Source: an uncultured Spirochaetales bacterium (GTDB lineage Bacteria > Spirochaetota > Spirochaetia > Sphaerochaetales > Sphaerochaetaceae). From it: 64,000 bases of DNA. The notes beneath the pieces were generated by a model, which made no database searches, was not told where the DNA came from, and saw only the letters and a program-made list of their open reading frames with translations. A program made the position numbers and the translations under genes. Shown piece after piece: positions 32,499-42,222 of this stretch. The DNA lies in the NCBI GenBank assembly GCA_949289305.1, contig CASENB010000003.1:62001-126000 (forward strand), read 5' to 3'. Each line of letters opens with the position of its first letter. The stretch's first letter is position 1.

Positions 32499-33596
32499 AT
32501 GAAAAAAGCGATATTGAAATTAAAAGACGGAAAAGAGTTTTGCGGCGTTCCATTTGGAGCAGAAATTAACTTAGATTGTGCCGAAGTCGTATTCAACACG
32601 GGAATTCCAGGATATGAGGAAATTCTTACAGATCCATCATACAAAGGCCAGATAGTAAATCTTACAAGCCCCATGATAGGAAACTACGGGATTACTAAAA
32701 AAGATGGAGAGAGCGACAGCGTAAAAGTTACTGCCCTGATAGTAAAAAAACTATACAAGGGTAAAGTAATGAATGGTCGTCTTACTTTAGATGAATATCT
32801 GAAAAAAGAGGGAATACCCGCCATTGAAGGAATAGATACAAGAGCTCTCACCATACATTTAAGAGAGAATGGAAGCCAGAACGGCATTCTCTTTTATGAA
32901 GAGGATAGAAAAGAGGCAGAAGAGAAACTTGCATCTTATCCATCAATTACAGAGCTAGATCTAATAAATGAAGTAAGCGTAAAAGAAACTAGATATAATC
33001 CAAGCCTCGGAGAAGGATGGACTAATCCACCTTCAAATCCTGATAAACATTTTGCACTTGTAGACTATGGAATTAAAAAGTCTATCATCGACAATTTTTA
33101 TAAAAGAAATATTGCTGTAACGCTTCTTCCATCTAAAGCAAATGCCGAAGACGTGCTTAAAACAAATGCCAACTGTCTTTTCCTTTCCAATGGTCCAGGA
33201 GATCCTTCCCTTTTAAAAGACGCTGTGTCTCTTGCAAAAGAATGCATAGGAAAGATTACAGTGCAAGGGATATGCCTTGGGCATCAGATAATAACACTTG
33301 CGCTTGGAGCAAAGACAGTGAAGATGAAATTCGGACATCACGGATCTAACCAACCAGTAAAAGATCTCGATACTGGGAAAGTTTTCGTAACAGCACAGAA
33401 CCACGGTTTTATGAGTAATGAAAAGACGCTGCCAAATAACGTCAAAGTCTGGATGAGAAACGCAAACGACAACACAGTCGAAGGGCTATATTCAAAGGAA
33501 CTAAATGTCTATTCTGTACAGTTCCATCCAGAGGCCGGACCGGGGCCAGAAGACGCTCTATGGCTATTTGATTTCTTTAAAGAGAGGGCAAAGTGA
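32499..33596 (+). CDS. carA: carbamoyl-phosphate synthase small (glutaminase) subunit
   Basis: 365 residues from ATG 32499 (a TTG three codons upstream is not needed). N-terminal CPSase_sm domain (AILKLKDGKEFCGVPFGAE, FNTGIPGYEEILTDPSYKGQ) and a class-I glutamine amidotransferase domain with nucleophile Cys in QGICLGHQI and catalytic His-Glu in QFHPEAGPGPED. It releases ammonia from glutamine and channels it to CarB for carbamoyl phosphate, feeding pyrimidine and arginine synthesis. Overlaps carB by four bases. Confidence 0.96.
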   Translation: MKKAILKLKDGKEFCGVPFGAEINLDCAEVVFNTGIPGYEEILTDPSYKGQIVNLTSPMIGNYGITKKDGESDSVKVTALIVKKLYKGKVMNGRLTLDEYLKKEGIPAIEGIDTRALTIHLRENGSQNGILFYEEDRKEAEEKLASYPSITELDLINEVSVKETRYNPSLGEGWTNPPSNPDKHFALVDYGIKKSIIDNFYKRNIAVTLLPSKANAEDVLKTNANCLFLSNGPGDPSLLKDAVSLAKECIGKITVQGICLGHQIITLALGAKTVKMKFGHHGSNQPVKDLDTGKVFVTAQNHGFMSNEKTLPNNVKVWMRNANDNTVEGLYSKELNVYSVQFHPEAGPGPEDALWLFDFFKERAK

Positions 33597-36500
33597 AAAG
33601 AACCGATATTAATCACATACTGGTAATAGGCTCTGGTCCTATCGTAATAGGACAGGCATGCGAATTCGATTACTCCGGAGTTCAGGCAGTAAGGGCTTTA
33701 AAAGAAGAAGGCTATGAAGTATCCCTTATAAACCCAAACCCTGCGACAGTAATGACCACTCCCGGACTTGCTGATCATATCTTCATGGAACCTCTTAGAC
33801 CTGAATACATAGAAAAGATATTCGAGCAGGCAGCGCCTGATGCAATCCTTTCCACGATGGGAGGACAGACTGCGCTGAACCTTACGATAGAACTTGAGAA
33901 ACTCGGACTGTTAGAAAAATATGGAGTAAAGGTCATAGGCGCTAGCGCAGAAGCAATTGAAAGAGCTGAGGACAGAGGAAAGTTTAAAGAGATAATGACC
34001 TCTTTGGGGCTTGAGAGTGCGAAAAGCGGTATCGCACACTCTGTAGAAGACGCACTTAAAGTAAAAAAAGAAATCGGACTTCCGATTATTATACGTCCGT
34101 CATTCACCCTTGGCGGAATGGGAGGCGCAATTGCAAAAACAGATGAAGAGTTCGTACCTCTTGTTGAAAATGCGCTGTCCATCAGTCCTACAAATGAGAT
34201 CCTTCTCGAAGAATCGTTAATCGGATGGAGAGAATTCGAGATGGAGGTAATGAGGGACAAGGACGATAATGCGATCGTCGTATGCTCTATTGAAAATATT
34301 GATCCTATGGGAGTCCATACAGGAGACAGCATAACAGTCGCACCAATCCAAACCCTGACAGATGACGAATACCAGAAGATGAGGACTGCTTCAATTAATA
34401 TTCTAAGGGCAGTAGGCGTCGACTGCGGTGGATCTAACGTACAGTTTGCAATTTCTCCGGATCATAAGAGGATGATAGTAATAGAGATGAATCCAAGAGT
34501 CTCTAGATCTTCAGCCCTTGCATCAAAAGCAACAGGCTACCCTATTGCAAGAATTTCAGCAAAACTTGCTGTCGGCTATACGCTCAGCGAAATCTTAAAT
34601 GAGATAACAGGGGAAAGCGTAAGCTGTTTTGAGCCGGCGCTAGACTATGTGGCTGTAAAAGTTCCAAGATTCGAGCTTGAGAAATTTCCACTCCCCTCAT
34701 CTGCTCTAGGAACTCAAATGAGAAGCGTCGGAGAGGCTTTAGCACTCGGAAGAACGTTAAACGAGGCGCTAAACAAGGCATTCAGATCTTCCGAGCAGAA
34801 ACTAGAAGGAATAGTAGAACTTGACAGATCAAAGTATGACGTTGAAACGCTCTCAAAGTGCGCTCACCCTATGCGCTACCTTGCACTCTATACTTTAATA
34901 AAGGAAGGACTGACAGACTTAGAAGAATTAAGCAGAGAATCTGGATACGACGTCTACTTCCTTGAAGCATTAAAGGAACAGGCGGAACTAGATAGGGAAA
35001 TCGCAAAAGATCTGACTTTTGAAGTTTATAAGAAAGCAAAAGAGAACGGAATGAGCGATAAGAGAATAAAAGAGCTATCAGGAAAATCTTCTATTGACTT
35101 CCATATAAATGCAGTCAGCCACTATGTTGACACATGTGCAGGAGAGACGAAAGCAAAGACTCCATACTGCTATCTGACATACGGGGAAGAGGACGAAGGA
35201 AAGTCTATTGGAGAGAAAGCCGTAATTATTCTCGCATCTGGGCCTAACAGAATAGGACAGGGCCTTGAGTTTGACACCTGCTGTACCCTTTCTAGCCTTG
35301 CATATAGAAAGCTTGGAAGAAAGACAATCATGGTAAACAGCAATCCAGAAACGGTTTCAACCGATTACAACACCTCAGACCGCCTTTATATAGAGCCACT
35401 TTCAGCAGAATCCGTAATTGAGATAATGAGGAAGGAAAAAACAAACGACGTCATAGTGCAGCTAGGAGGTCAGACTCCGCTTAATATGGCAGAAGAGCTC
35501 GAAAAAGCTGGCGCTAATATAATCGGAACAAGCCTTGATTCCATCAACAGAACAGAGGACAGGGAACTTTTTGCAAACCTCGTAAGAAAATTAGGACTCA
35601 GACAGCCAGAGAACAGAATCGCACACAGCAAGGATGAAGTAAGAGAAAAAGCAAAGGAAATCGGATATCCTGTACTGCTAAGGCCTTCATTCGTTCTTGG
35701 TGGAAGAAGCATGTTCATAGCATATGATGAGGACTCTCTTGATGAGTTCTTCGATAAGATGAACGTAAAGGCCTCACTTGATCACCCAATCTTAGTAGAT
35801 CAGTTCCTAGAGGATGCGTTTGAATACGATTTGGACGCAGTATCGGATGGAGAGAGGATTTACATAGGAGGAATACTTCAGCACATAGAGGCAGCCGGAA
35901 TCCACTCAGGAGACAGCGCAGCGGTATTTCCACCCTATAAGGCAAAGCCTGAAATACTGAACGAGATGAGAAGTTGGACGCTCAAGATTGCAAAAGAGAT
36001 CAAAGTAAAAGGCCTCATGAACATCCAGTTTGCAGAAAAAGATGGAAAGCTTTATATAATCGAAGTAAATCCAAGGGCAAGCAGAACCGTGCCTTTCATT
36101 TCAAAAGCAAGCGGAGTAAATCTTATAGAAGCAGCTGTAAGGGTATTTGAAGGCGAAGATCTGATAAAACAGGGATTATTAGAAAAAGGAGATGAAATAA
36201 GAGAAGGAAGATGTCTAACAGGATGGGCTATAAAAGAGGCCGTTTTCAGTTTCGACAGATTCTCAAACGTAGATCCAGCCCTTGGCCCTGAGATGAGAAG
36301 CACAGGAGAGGTCGTAGGAATGGGAAGAACGTTCGGAGAGGCTTATGCAAAAAGCCAGGCGGGTGCCAACAACATTCTTCCTGCAAAAGGAAGGGTTATC
36401 ATAAGCGTAAACAATAAGGACAGAGTAACGATCGCACCTATTGCAAAGTCCCTTCAGGAAATGGGTTTTGAAATTCTCTGTACGAAAGGAACTGCAAGGG

Positions 36501-36775
36501 ATCTGTTTAATTTAGGAATCCTTACCGATGTAGTTTTAAAGGTACACGAAGGTCATCCTAATATCGTGGATTACATAAGACATAAAAGAGTCGATTTGAT
36601 AATCAACACTCCTATGGGATTCCATGCTAGAAGAAGCGATGATGATATCAGAACGGAAACCATAAGAGCTCACATCCCATACACTACGACAACCAGTGCC
36701 GCTAGTGCCGCAGTAGAAGCGATAAAATACATACAAAGTGGACGCTATGTCGTAAGAGAACTTCCAAGGAAATAA
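33593..36775 (+). CDS. carB: carbamoyl-phosphate synthase large subunit
   Basis: 1060 residues, full length. Two homologous ATP-grasp halves: the first begins HILVIGSGPIVIGQACEFDYSG with TLGGMGGAIA, the second ASGPNRIGQGLEFDTCC with VLGGRSMFIAYDED. A C-terminal MGS-like allosteric domain (last ~130 residues, VIISVNNKDRVTIAPIAKSL) follows. Catalyses ATP-dependent bicarbonate activation, carbamate formation and carbamate phosphorylation. Immediately follows carA; a terminator follows the stop. Confidence 0.97.
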   Translation: MKRTDINHILVIGSGPIVIGQACEFDYSGVQAVRALKEEGYEVSLINPNPATVMTTPGLADHIFMEPLRPEYIEKIFEQAAPDAILSTMGGQTALNLTIELEKLGLLEKYGVKVIGASAEAIERAEDRGKFKEIMTSLGLESAKSGIAHSVEDALKVKKEIGLPIIIRPSFTLGGMGGAIAKTDEEFVPLVENALSISPTNEILLEESLIGWREFEMEVMRDKDDNAIVVCSIENIDPMGVHTGDSITVAPIQTLTDDEYQKMRTASINILRAVGVDCGGSNVQFAISPDHKRMIVIEMNPRVSRSSALASKATGYPIARISAKLAVGYTLSEILNEITGESVSCFEPALDYVAVKVPRFELEKFPLPSSALGTQMRSVGEALALGRTLNEALNKAFRSSEQKLEGIVELDRSKYDVETLSKCAHPMRYLALYTLIKEGLTDLEELSRESGYDVYFLEALKEQAELDREIAKDLTFEVYKKAKENGMSDKRIKELSGKSSIDFHINAVSHYVDTCAGETKAKTPYCYLTYGEEDEGKSIGEKAVIILASGPNRIGQGLEFDTCCTLSSLAYRKLGRKTIMVNSNPETVSTDYNTSDRLYIEPLSAESVIEIMRKEKTNDVIVQLGGQTPLNMAEELEKAGANIIGTSLDSINRTEDRELFANLVRKLGLRQPENRIAHSKDEVREKAKEIGYPVLLRPSFVLGGRSMFIAYDEDSLDEFFDKMNVKASLDHPILVDQFLEDAFEYDLDAVSDGERIYIGGILQHIEAAGIHSGDSAAVFPPYKAKPEILNEMRSWTLKIAKEIKVKGLMNIQFAEKDGKLYIIEVNPRASRTVPFISKASGVNLIEAAVRVFEGEDLIKQGLLEKGDEIREGRCLTGWAIKEAVFSFDRFSNVDPALGPEMRSTGEVVGMGRTFGEAYAKSQAGANNILPAKGRVIISVNNKDRVTIAPIAKSLQEMGFEILCTKGTARDLFNLGILTDVVLKVHEGHPNIVDYIRHKRVDLIINTPMGFHARRSDDDIRTETIRAHIPYTTTTSAASAAVEAIKYIQSGRYVVRELPRK

Positions 36776-36780
36776 CGCTT

Positions 36781-36807
36781 ATGGCCTCAAAAATGAGGCC
36801 ATTTCTT
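36781..36807 (+). terminator. terminator of carAB
   Basis: ATGGCCTCA (36781-36789) pairs with TGAGGCCAT (36794-36802), AAAA loop, then TTCTT. Short T tract. Confidence 0.75.
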
Positions 36808-36814
36808 ATAACTG

Positions 36815-36860
36815 CAATATCGTAAGCTACTAACTCGTAAACTACTAACTTACGATATTG
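36815..36860. promoter_or_regulatory. 12-bp inverted repeat upstream of the AAA ATPase gene
   Basis: CAATATCGTAAG (36815-36826) and CTTACGATATTG (36849-36860) are perfect inverted copies 22 bp apart. The intervening DNA has two copies of CTACTAACT/CTACTAACTT. It may be an operator with two sites about three turns apart, or an mRNA leader stem. Confidence 0.5.
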
Positions 36861-36903
36861 TATATTTAATTATCCTATGATAACCTTTTTCTAGGAGATT
36901 AAA

Positions 36904-38301
36904 ATGTTCATCGCCAGAGAAAAAGAGTTAAATGCTCTAACAGAAAAATATGAAAGTACAAACTTTGAATTCGCAATTATCTATGGAAGAAGGCGTGTCG
37001 GAAAAACACGTTTAATAGAAGAATTTACAAAAGATAAAAATTGTATTTTTTTCTCAGCAATGAAGGACTCAAACAGAAATAGCAGCCTAATTCAGCTATC
37101 GAAATGCATCTCAGGTTCAGATGATGATAATTTCCCTGTTTTTTCATCATTTCAAAGTGCTTTCCATGAAATAGCAGAAAAAGCAAAAAGAGAAAGATTG
37201 GTCTTTGTTATAGACGAATTTCCATATCTTGAAGATGACAACGGGTATTTCTCATCTCTCTTACAAAATACGATAGACAGGGAATTCAAGCATACACAAC
37301 TTTTCCTTATAATAAGTGGATCTGCCGTAAGTTTTATGGAAGATAACGTTCTAGGATATAAGAATCCTCTCTATGGAAGAAGTACACTTATCTTAAAACT
37401 TTTGAACTTTGACTATTACGACACTTCCAGGTGGTTTCCTCAGTATAGTGATTACGAAAAAGCAGTACTGTATGGAATAACAGGAGGCATACCCTTTTAT
37501 ATCGAACAGTTTTCTCCTAATTTGGATTTAAAAGAGAACATTAAAAGAAATTTCTTTAACAGTAATTCTATACTATTTAATGAAGCGGAAAATCTCTTGA
37601 AAGAAGAATTCAGAGAACCAGGGATATATAAGGATGTGATAACGTCGATTGCAAGTGGAAAAACAAAATATACGGAAATTGCTGATTCTACAGGAATAAA
37701 AAGCGGTGCCCTTAATAAGTATTTGAAAACTCTAATAGAACTAAAGGTAGTGTCAAAGAAAAAACCTCTGGGAGGGGATGAAAAGAAGTCAATTTATTAT
37801 ATTTCAGATCTGTATTTCAGATTCTGGTTCTTCTTTATTCCAAGAAATTATTCTGCAATCATCTCAGGCCGAATACAAGGAGCCTTTGACACAGCCGTCT
37901 GGCGTTTAATGAACGACTATATGGGGCCAGTTTTTGAAACAATATGCAAGGAATATCTTGAGTTCCGAGATCCAAATCTTCCCCTTCTCCCTTCCGTTGT
38001 CGGTTCTTGGTGGGGAGGTAATCCTAAAACTAAAAAAGAATGCGAAATTGATATAGTAATCACAAGTGCAATAAATAATGATGTAATTATAGGATCATGT
38101 AAATTCAAAAATACAACACTTAACGCAGAAGAATTCAATCTAATGGAAGAATATGCCGATGCAATGGGAACAAGAGGAAAAAGATATTATTATTTTTTCT
38201 CTCTATCGGGGTTCTCAAAAGAAATGCAAGAAAAATCAAATGAAAATATCCACCTCATAGATTGCAAAACTCTTTATCGTGAAGATGTATTAAAAAATTA
38301 G
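36904..38301 (+). CDS. ATP-binding protein, AAA/DUF234 family
   Basis: 465 residues. N-terminal archaeal-type AAA ATPase: FIAREKELNALTEKYES, Walker A IIYGRRRVGKTRLIEEF, Walker B LVFVIDEFPYLED. Then a helical/winged-helix middle (ITSIASGKTKYTEIADSTG) and a C-terminal DUF234 domain that may be a PD-(D/E)XK-like nuclease (KKECEIDIVITSAINNDVIIGSCKFKN, a D-x-I-G-xCK pattern). These stand-alone ATPases are common in anaerobes and of unknown role. Ribosome site CTAGGAGAT. Upstream carries a 12-bp inverted repeat. Confidence 0.8.
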   Translation: MFIAREKELNALTEKYESTNFEFAIIYGRRRVGKTRLIEEFTKDKNCIFFSAMKDSNRNSSLIQLSKCISGSDDDNFPVFSSFQSAFHEIAEKAKRERLVFVIDEFPYLEDDNGYFSSLLQNTIDREFKHTQLFLIISGSAVSFMEDNVLGYKNPLYGRSTLILKLLNFDYYDTSRWFPQYSDYEKAVLYGITGGIPFYIEQFSPNLDLKENIKRNFFNSNSILFNEAENLLKEEFREPGIYKDVITSIASGKTKYTEIADSTGIKSGALNKYLKTLIELKVVSKKKPLGGDEKKSIYYISDLYFRFWFFFIPRNYSAIISGRIQGAFDTAVWRLMNDYMGPVFETICKEYLEFRDPNLPLLPSVVGSWWGGNPKTKKECEIDIVITSAINNDVIIGSCKFKNTTLNAEEFNLMEEYADAMGTRGKRYYYFFSLSGFSKEMQEKSNENIHLIDCKTLYREDVLKN

Positions 38302-38436
38302 TTTTTATAATAAGTCATTAGACCTGTATAATAACAAAGAAACGAATAAATGCTATCCAATAATTCAAGAAAAAAGATTATGTGGATAGTCTTTATAAGT
38401 ATTATTTTCACGCTGAATAAATTTTTCTATTTTCCA

Positions 38437-38467
38437 TTGACTTTTGTGTTACACAAAACTTTATCTT
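38437..38467 (+). promoter_or_regulatory. promoter with a perfect palindrome in the spacer
   Basis: TTGACT (38437-38442), then TTTTGTGT-T-ACACAAAA (38442-38458) filling the spacer, then a -10 at about 38460-38467 (TTTATC/TATCTT). A protein bound here would block RNA polymerase. It precedes the lipoprotein at 38504. Confidence 0.6.
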
Positions 38468-38503
38468 GCAGTCAGAGATAAAAAACAACAAATGGAGAAC
38501 AAT

Positions 38504-39154
38504 ATGGGAAAGAAATATTTATTAACACTATGTGCTCTTTTAGCTTTAATTGCATTACCAAGCTGTGCAGCTAATAATGATTTTACAGCGGATTCTTACA
38601 GTGCTATAGAAGAAGTAACTTCTATAACAATAGATGTTGAAGACAGAATTGTTAACGTAAGAGAATCAGAAGATGGGAGCGTTCATATCGATTACTTTGA
38701 AAGCAGTAAAGAGTTCTACGAGATAAGCGAGAACAATGGCACTCTAAGTATGCAGATCAAATACAATAAGAAATGGACAGATTTCATCGGCACTAAGCCA
38801 TCTTCAGAATTCAGAGTAATCACGGTGTATGTACCTTCTACGCTTTCAGACCTTTCTATTACTACAAAGAATGAAGCAATTGATCTTGCATCTATCAAAG
38901 TAAGCAATACAGTAAGTCTTAATAATAACAATGGTACTATCAGATTTACAAATCTTGATGCAGGAGAGGCGATCAAGCTAAATGTAAAGAACGACAATAT
39001 TAACGGAAGCATCGTTGGAAGCGTTGAGAACTTCAAAATCACGATAGAAAAGAAAGATAAAGATTCGTCCAACATCTATCCAAGCAACAGCGGCACTAAA
39101 ACCCTCGATATAAAAGCCAATAACGGAGACATAAACATAAGCTTTGTAAACTAG
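38504..39154 (+). CDS. lipoprotein with DUF4097-like beta-helix domain
   Basis: 216 residues from ATG 38504, supported by GGAGAACA; the longer frame starts inside the promoter region. Signal peptide ends in LIALPSC, a lipobox. The mature part is a repetitive beta structure (VRVITVYVPSTLSDLSITTKNEAIDL, then NNNNGTIRFTNL and ANNGDINISF, each shown in part) typical of DUF4097 putative adhesin/beta-helix proteins. Monocistronic with its own terminator. Confidence 0.75.
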   Translation: MGKKYLLTLCALLALIALPSCAANNDFTADSYSAIEEVTSITIDVEDRIVNVRESEDGSVHIDYFESSKEFYEISENNGTLSMQIKYNKKWTDFIGTKPSSEFRVITVYVPSTLSDLSITTKNEAIDLASIKVSNTVSLNNNNGTIRFTNLDAGEAIKLNVKNDNINGSIVGSVENFKITIEKKDKDSSNIYPSNSGTKTLDIKANNGDINISFVN

Positions 39155-39163
39155 AGGTAGCAG

Positions 39164-39191
39164 AAGGTGGTTTCGGCCACCTTTATTTAAT
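39164..39191 (+). terminator. terminator of the DUF4097-like lipoprotein gene
   Basis: AAGGTGG (39164-39170) pairs with CCACCTT (39177-39183), loop TTTCGG, then TATTTAA. Confidence 0.75.
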
Positions 39192-39280
39192 TAGGTATAA
39201 ATGCATTTCCTTCTTGCTAAAAAGGCTGTTAATAATTATGCTCTCAGTAGTAGAAAACAAAACTTCCAAAGGAGAATATT

Positions 39281-41074
39281 ATGGAAGAGGCATTCATGCA
39301 AAGAACCGTCACTTGCGGCTCTCTGAGGGCTAAAGATGAAGGTAAAGAAGTTATTCTAAACGGATGGGTCCAGAGGAACAGGGACCATGGCGTTCTACAC
39401 TTTATAAATTTAAGGGACCGCTACGGAGTAACGCAGGTCGTAGTAGATGACGATGCGAACGAAGAGCTTGAAAAGACCGCAAGATCTCTGAAAATGGAGT
39501 ATTGTATTGCAGTTAGAGGAATCGTTAGGAAACGCCCTGATGATATGATAAACCCAGACATGGAGACAGGAGAGGTCGAAGTAAAGGCAGAAGAGATTGA
39601 GATATTATCACAATGCGCAACACTTCCATTCATGATTGAAGATGAGAACAACGCAAGAGAGGATCTCAGATTAAAATACCGATTCTTAGATTTAAGAACA
39701 AAAGGCATGCAGGAGAGAATCAGACTCCGCCACGAAGTTGTAAAGGCAATAAGAGAATTCTTCTACAAGACCGACTTCTATGAGATAGAAACCCCAACTC
39801 TCGTTAAGAGCACGCCTGAAGGTGCGAGAGACTTCTTAGTGCCGTCAAGAATCTATCCTGGAAAATTCTTTGCGCTTCCTCAGTCTCCTCAGCTTTATAA
39901 GCAGATATTAATGGTCTCTGGATTTGACAAATACTTCCAGATAGCAAGATGCTATAGAGATGAAGATCCACGCGGAGACAGACAGCTTGAATTTACTCAG
40001 CTAGATATCGAGATGAGCTTCGTAAAAAGAGATGATGTACTTACCTTAATTGAAGATCTTTTCGTAGATGTATTTAAAAAGGTTGTGAACGTAGATCTTC
40101 CTGCTCACTTCAAAAGATTAAGCTACCAGGAGGCAATGGAGAAATACGGATCGGACAAGCCTGATCTAAGATTTGATCTAGAAATTAAAGACGCATCATC
40201 TTTTGCAAAAAAGAGCACGTTCAATGCTTTCTTAGACACACTAAACAACAACGGTTATGTAAGATACATCGTAGCTCCGAAGACAGAAGGACACGAGTAT
40301 ACAAGAAAGTATCTTGCAGAACTTGAAAGCGCAGCAAAGATCTATGGCGCACATGGACTTGCTTGGATGAAAGTCGAGGGAGGAAAACTCAATGGCGGAG
40401 TTTCAAAGTTCTTCGCAGGAGCAGAGGAAGATGTTCTTAGCGAGACTGGGGCTAAAGACGGCGATGTAATCTTAATCGTCGCTCATAACGACTTTAAGAA
40501 GTGCGCAAACAGCCTTGGGGCAGTTAGAAACCGTTTAGGAGCAGATCTCAACTTAATTAAGGACGGCTATGCATTCTGCTGGATTATCGACTTCCCTCTA
40601 TTTGAATACAACGAGGACGAGGGACATTGGGAAGCTGCGCACCATATGTTCAGCATGCCGCAGGCTGAATACATCGATACGATGGAACAGGATCCGGGGG
40701 CAGTAAAGGGAGACCTTTACGATCTCGTTCTAAACGGATACGAGCTCGCATCAGGATCAATAAGAATTCACGATATCGAACTGCAGAAGAGAGTATTTAG
40801 AATCTGTAACTTCCCAGATGATGTTGCACAAGAGCGCTTTGGCTTCCTTCTCGACTGTTTCAAGTTCGGTCCACCACCACACGGAGGAATCGCACCTGGA
40901 ATCGACCGTCTCTGCATGATTCTCGCAGGACAGAGTTCCATAAAAGAGGTCATCGCATTCCCAAAGAATACGGCAGCCCTCTCACCTATGGACGACTGCC
41001 CATCAGAGGTAGATCAGAAGCAGCTTGACGAGTTGCATCTTGCAGTCGTAAATCCTAAAAAGGATGAAGAGTAA
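39281..41074 (+). CDS. aspS: aspartyl-tRNA synthetase (bacterial type)
   Basis: 597 residues, the normal bacterial length. N-terminal OB-fold anticodon domain (VILNGWVQRNRDHGVLHFIN), class II motif 2 (FQIARCYRDEDPRGDRQLEFTQLD), the GAD insertion domain in the middle and motif 3 (GGIAPGIDRLCMILAG). Charges tRNA-Asp. Start set by AAAGGAGAATATT. Its last 11 bases overlap the next flavoprotein gene. Whether it is discriminating or also charges tRNA-Asn cannot be told here. Confidence 0.96.
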   Translation: MEEAFMQRTVTCGSLRAKDEGKEVILNGWVQRNRDHGVLHFINLRDRYGVTQVVVDDDANEELEKTARSLKMEYCIAVRGIVRKRPDDMINPDMETGEVEVKAEEIEILSQCATLPFMIEDENNAREDLRLKYRFLDLRTKGMQERIRLRHEVVKAIREFFYKTDFYEIETPTLVKSTPEGARDFLVPSRIYPGKFFALPQSPQLYKQILMVSGFDKYFQIARCYRDEDPRGDRQLEFTQLDIEMSFVKRDDVLTLIEDLFVDVFKKVVNVDLPAHFKRLSYQEAMEKYGSDKPDLRFDLEIKDASSFAKKSTFNAFLDTLNNNGYVRYIVAPKTEGHEYTRKYLAELESAAKIYGAHGLAWMKVEGGKLNGGVSKFFAGAEEDVLSETGAKDGDVILIVAHNDFKKCANSLGAVRNRLGADLNLIKDGYAFCWIIDFPLFEYNEDEGHWEAAHHMFSMPQAEYIDTMEQDPGAVKGDLYDLVLNGYELASGSIRIHDIELQKRVFRICNFPDDVAQERFGFLLDCFKFGPPPHGGIAPGIDRLCMILAGQSSIKEVIAFPKNTAALSPMDDCPSEVDQKQLDELHLAVVNPKKDEE

Positions 41075-42200
41075 TACGATAATAATAGGCCTTGGCGCTG
41101 CCGGGGCCTTCTTATACAGCCTTTTCAACGAAGAAGTTCTTGCTATAGAGCAAAATGAAGAAGCAGGGAGGAAACTCCTTTTAAGCGGCGGAGGAAGATG
41201 CAACTACGCTCCCTCTTTTGATGATATCTCATCCCATTACTACGATAAGAAGAACTTCGTAACACCGGCTCTTTTAACCCTCCCTCCAAGTAAAATCAGA
41301 TCATATTTAAAAGAATTAAACATTGAGAGCAAAACAGAAGGCGATAAACTTTTCCCCATAACAGACAAAGCATCAAGCATAAGGGATGCTTTAATTAAAA
41401 ATGAAAAGAACATCAGATACGATGAAAAAGTATTAGATATTACAAAGGGCGAAGACTGCTATTATATAACAACGACTAAGGAAAAGTACGAAGCAAAGCA
41501 TCTTGTTATTGCAACAGGAGGAATTACACAGAGCAAAACTGGATCTGACGGTTCAATGTTCAAAATATTAAAATCTTTAAACGAGAAGATAATAGATCTA
41601 AGGCCGACCCTATCTGAGATAATAATAGAAGACAACCCTTTAAGAAATGCAGAAGGAGTAAGTTTAAACATCAAGCTTAAAAAAGGGAAAGAAGAGATGA
41701 GCGGAGATGCTGTAATAACAAGAAATGGCATTTCAGGACCTGTTGCTGAGAACTTCTCGCATTATGTAGATGGCGATGACGAGATTGAAATTGCATTTTC
41801 ATCCATTACAAAAGAAGAACTAAACGCTATCAGAAGTAAGGCATTAGTTAAAAACGCCCTGAATATAAGCGAAAGGGTGATAGAAGCAATTACCCCTAGC
41901 CTCAGTTCAAAACGATTTATAGATCTGAAAAAAAATGAAAAAGAGATGCTTTTCAAAGCTCTCACAGGATATAAAGCCAATGTAAGCGTCAATTCAAAAA
42001 AAGCGATGTGCACACGTGGAGGGATAGACACTAAAGGGATAAACAGAAAGACAATGGAGTCAAAGACGAATAAGAACCTCTACATAATCGGTGAAGCCCT
42101 CGATGTGGACGGAGAGTGCGGCGGCTTTAATATCGCATGGGCATTCTCTTCTGCCGCTTTAGCATACTTAGATATAAAAAAGAAGAATGACATCTCTTAA
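41064..42200 (+). CDS. HI0933/BaiN-family FAD flavoprotein
   Basis: 378 residues. Rossmann start TIIIGLGAAGAFL, then EQNEEAGRKLLLSGGGRCNY, the NAD(P)/FAD signature LVIATGGIT and the C-terminal NLYIIGEALDVDGECGGFNIAWAFSSA. This matches the aminoacetone-oxidase/BaiN-like flavoprotein family, slightly shorter than the ~400 usual. Members include a bile-acid reductase, but most are uncharacterised. Co-transcribed with aspS by an 11-base overlap. Confidence 0.9.
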   Translation: MKSNTIIIGLGAAGAFLYSLFNEEVLAIEQNEEAGRKLLLSGGGRCNYAPSFDDISSHYYDKKNFVTPALLTLPPSKIRSYLKELNIESKTEGDKLFPITDKASSIRDALIKNEKNIRYDEKVLDITKGEDCYYITTTKEKYEAKHLVIATGGITQSKTGSDGSMFKILKSLNEKIIDLRPTLSEIIIEDNPLRNAEGVSLNIKLKKGKEEMSGDAVITRNGISGPVAENFSHYVDGDDEIEIAFSSITKEELNAIRSKALVKNALNISERVIEAITPSLSSKRFIDLKKNEKEMLFKALTGYKANVSVNSKKAMCTRGGIDTKGINRKTMESKTNKNLYIIGEALDVDGECGGFNIAWAFSSAALAYLDIKKKNDIS

Positions 42201-42222
42201 CAAAGTATGCTAAACTCAGGGC

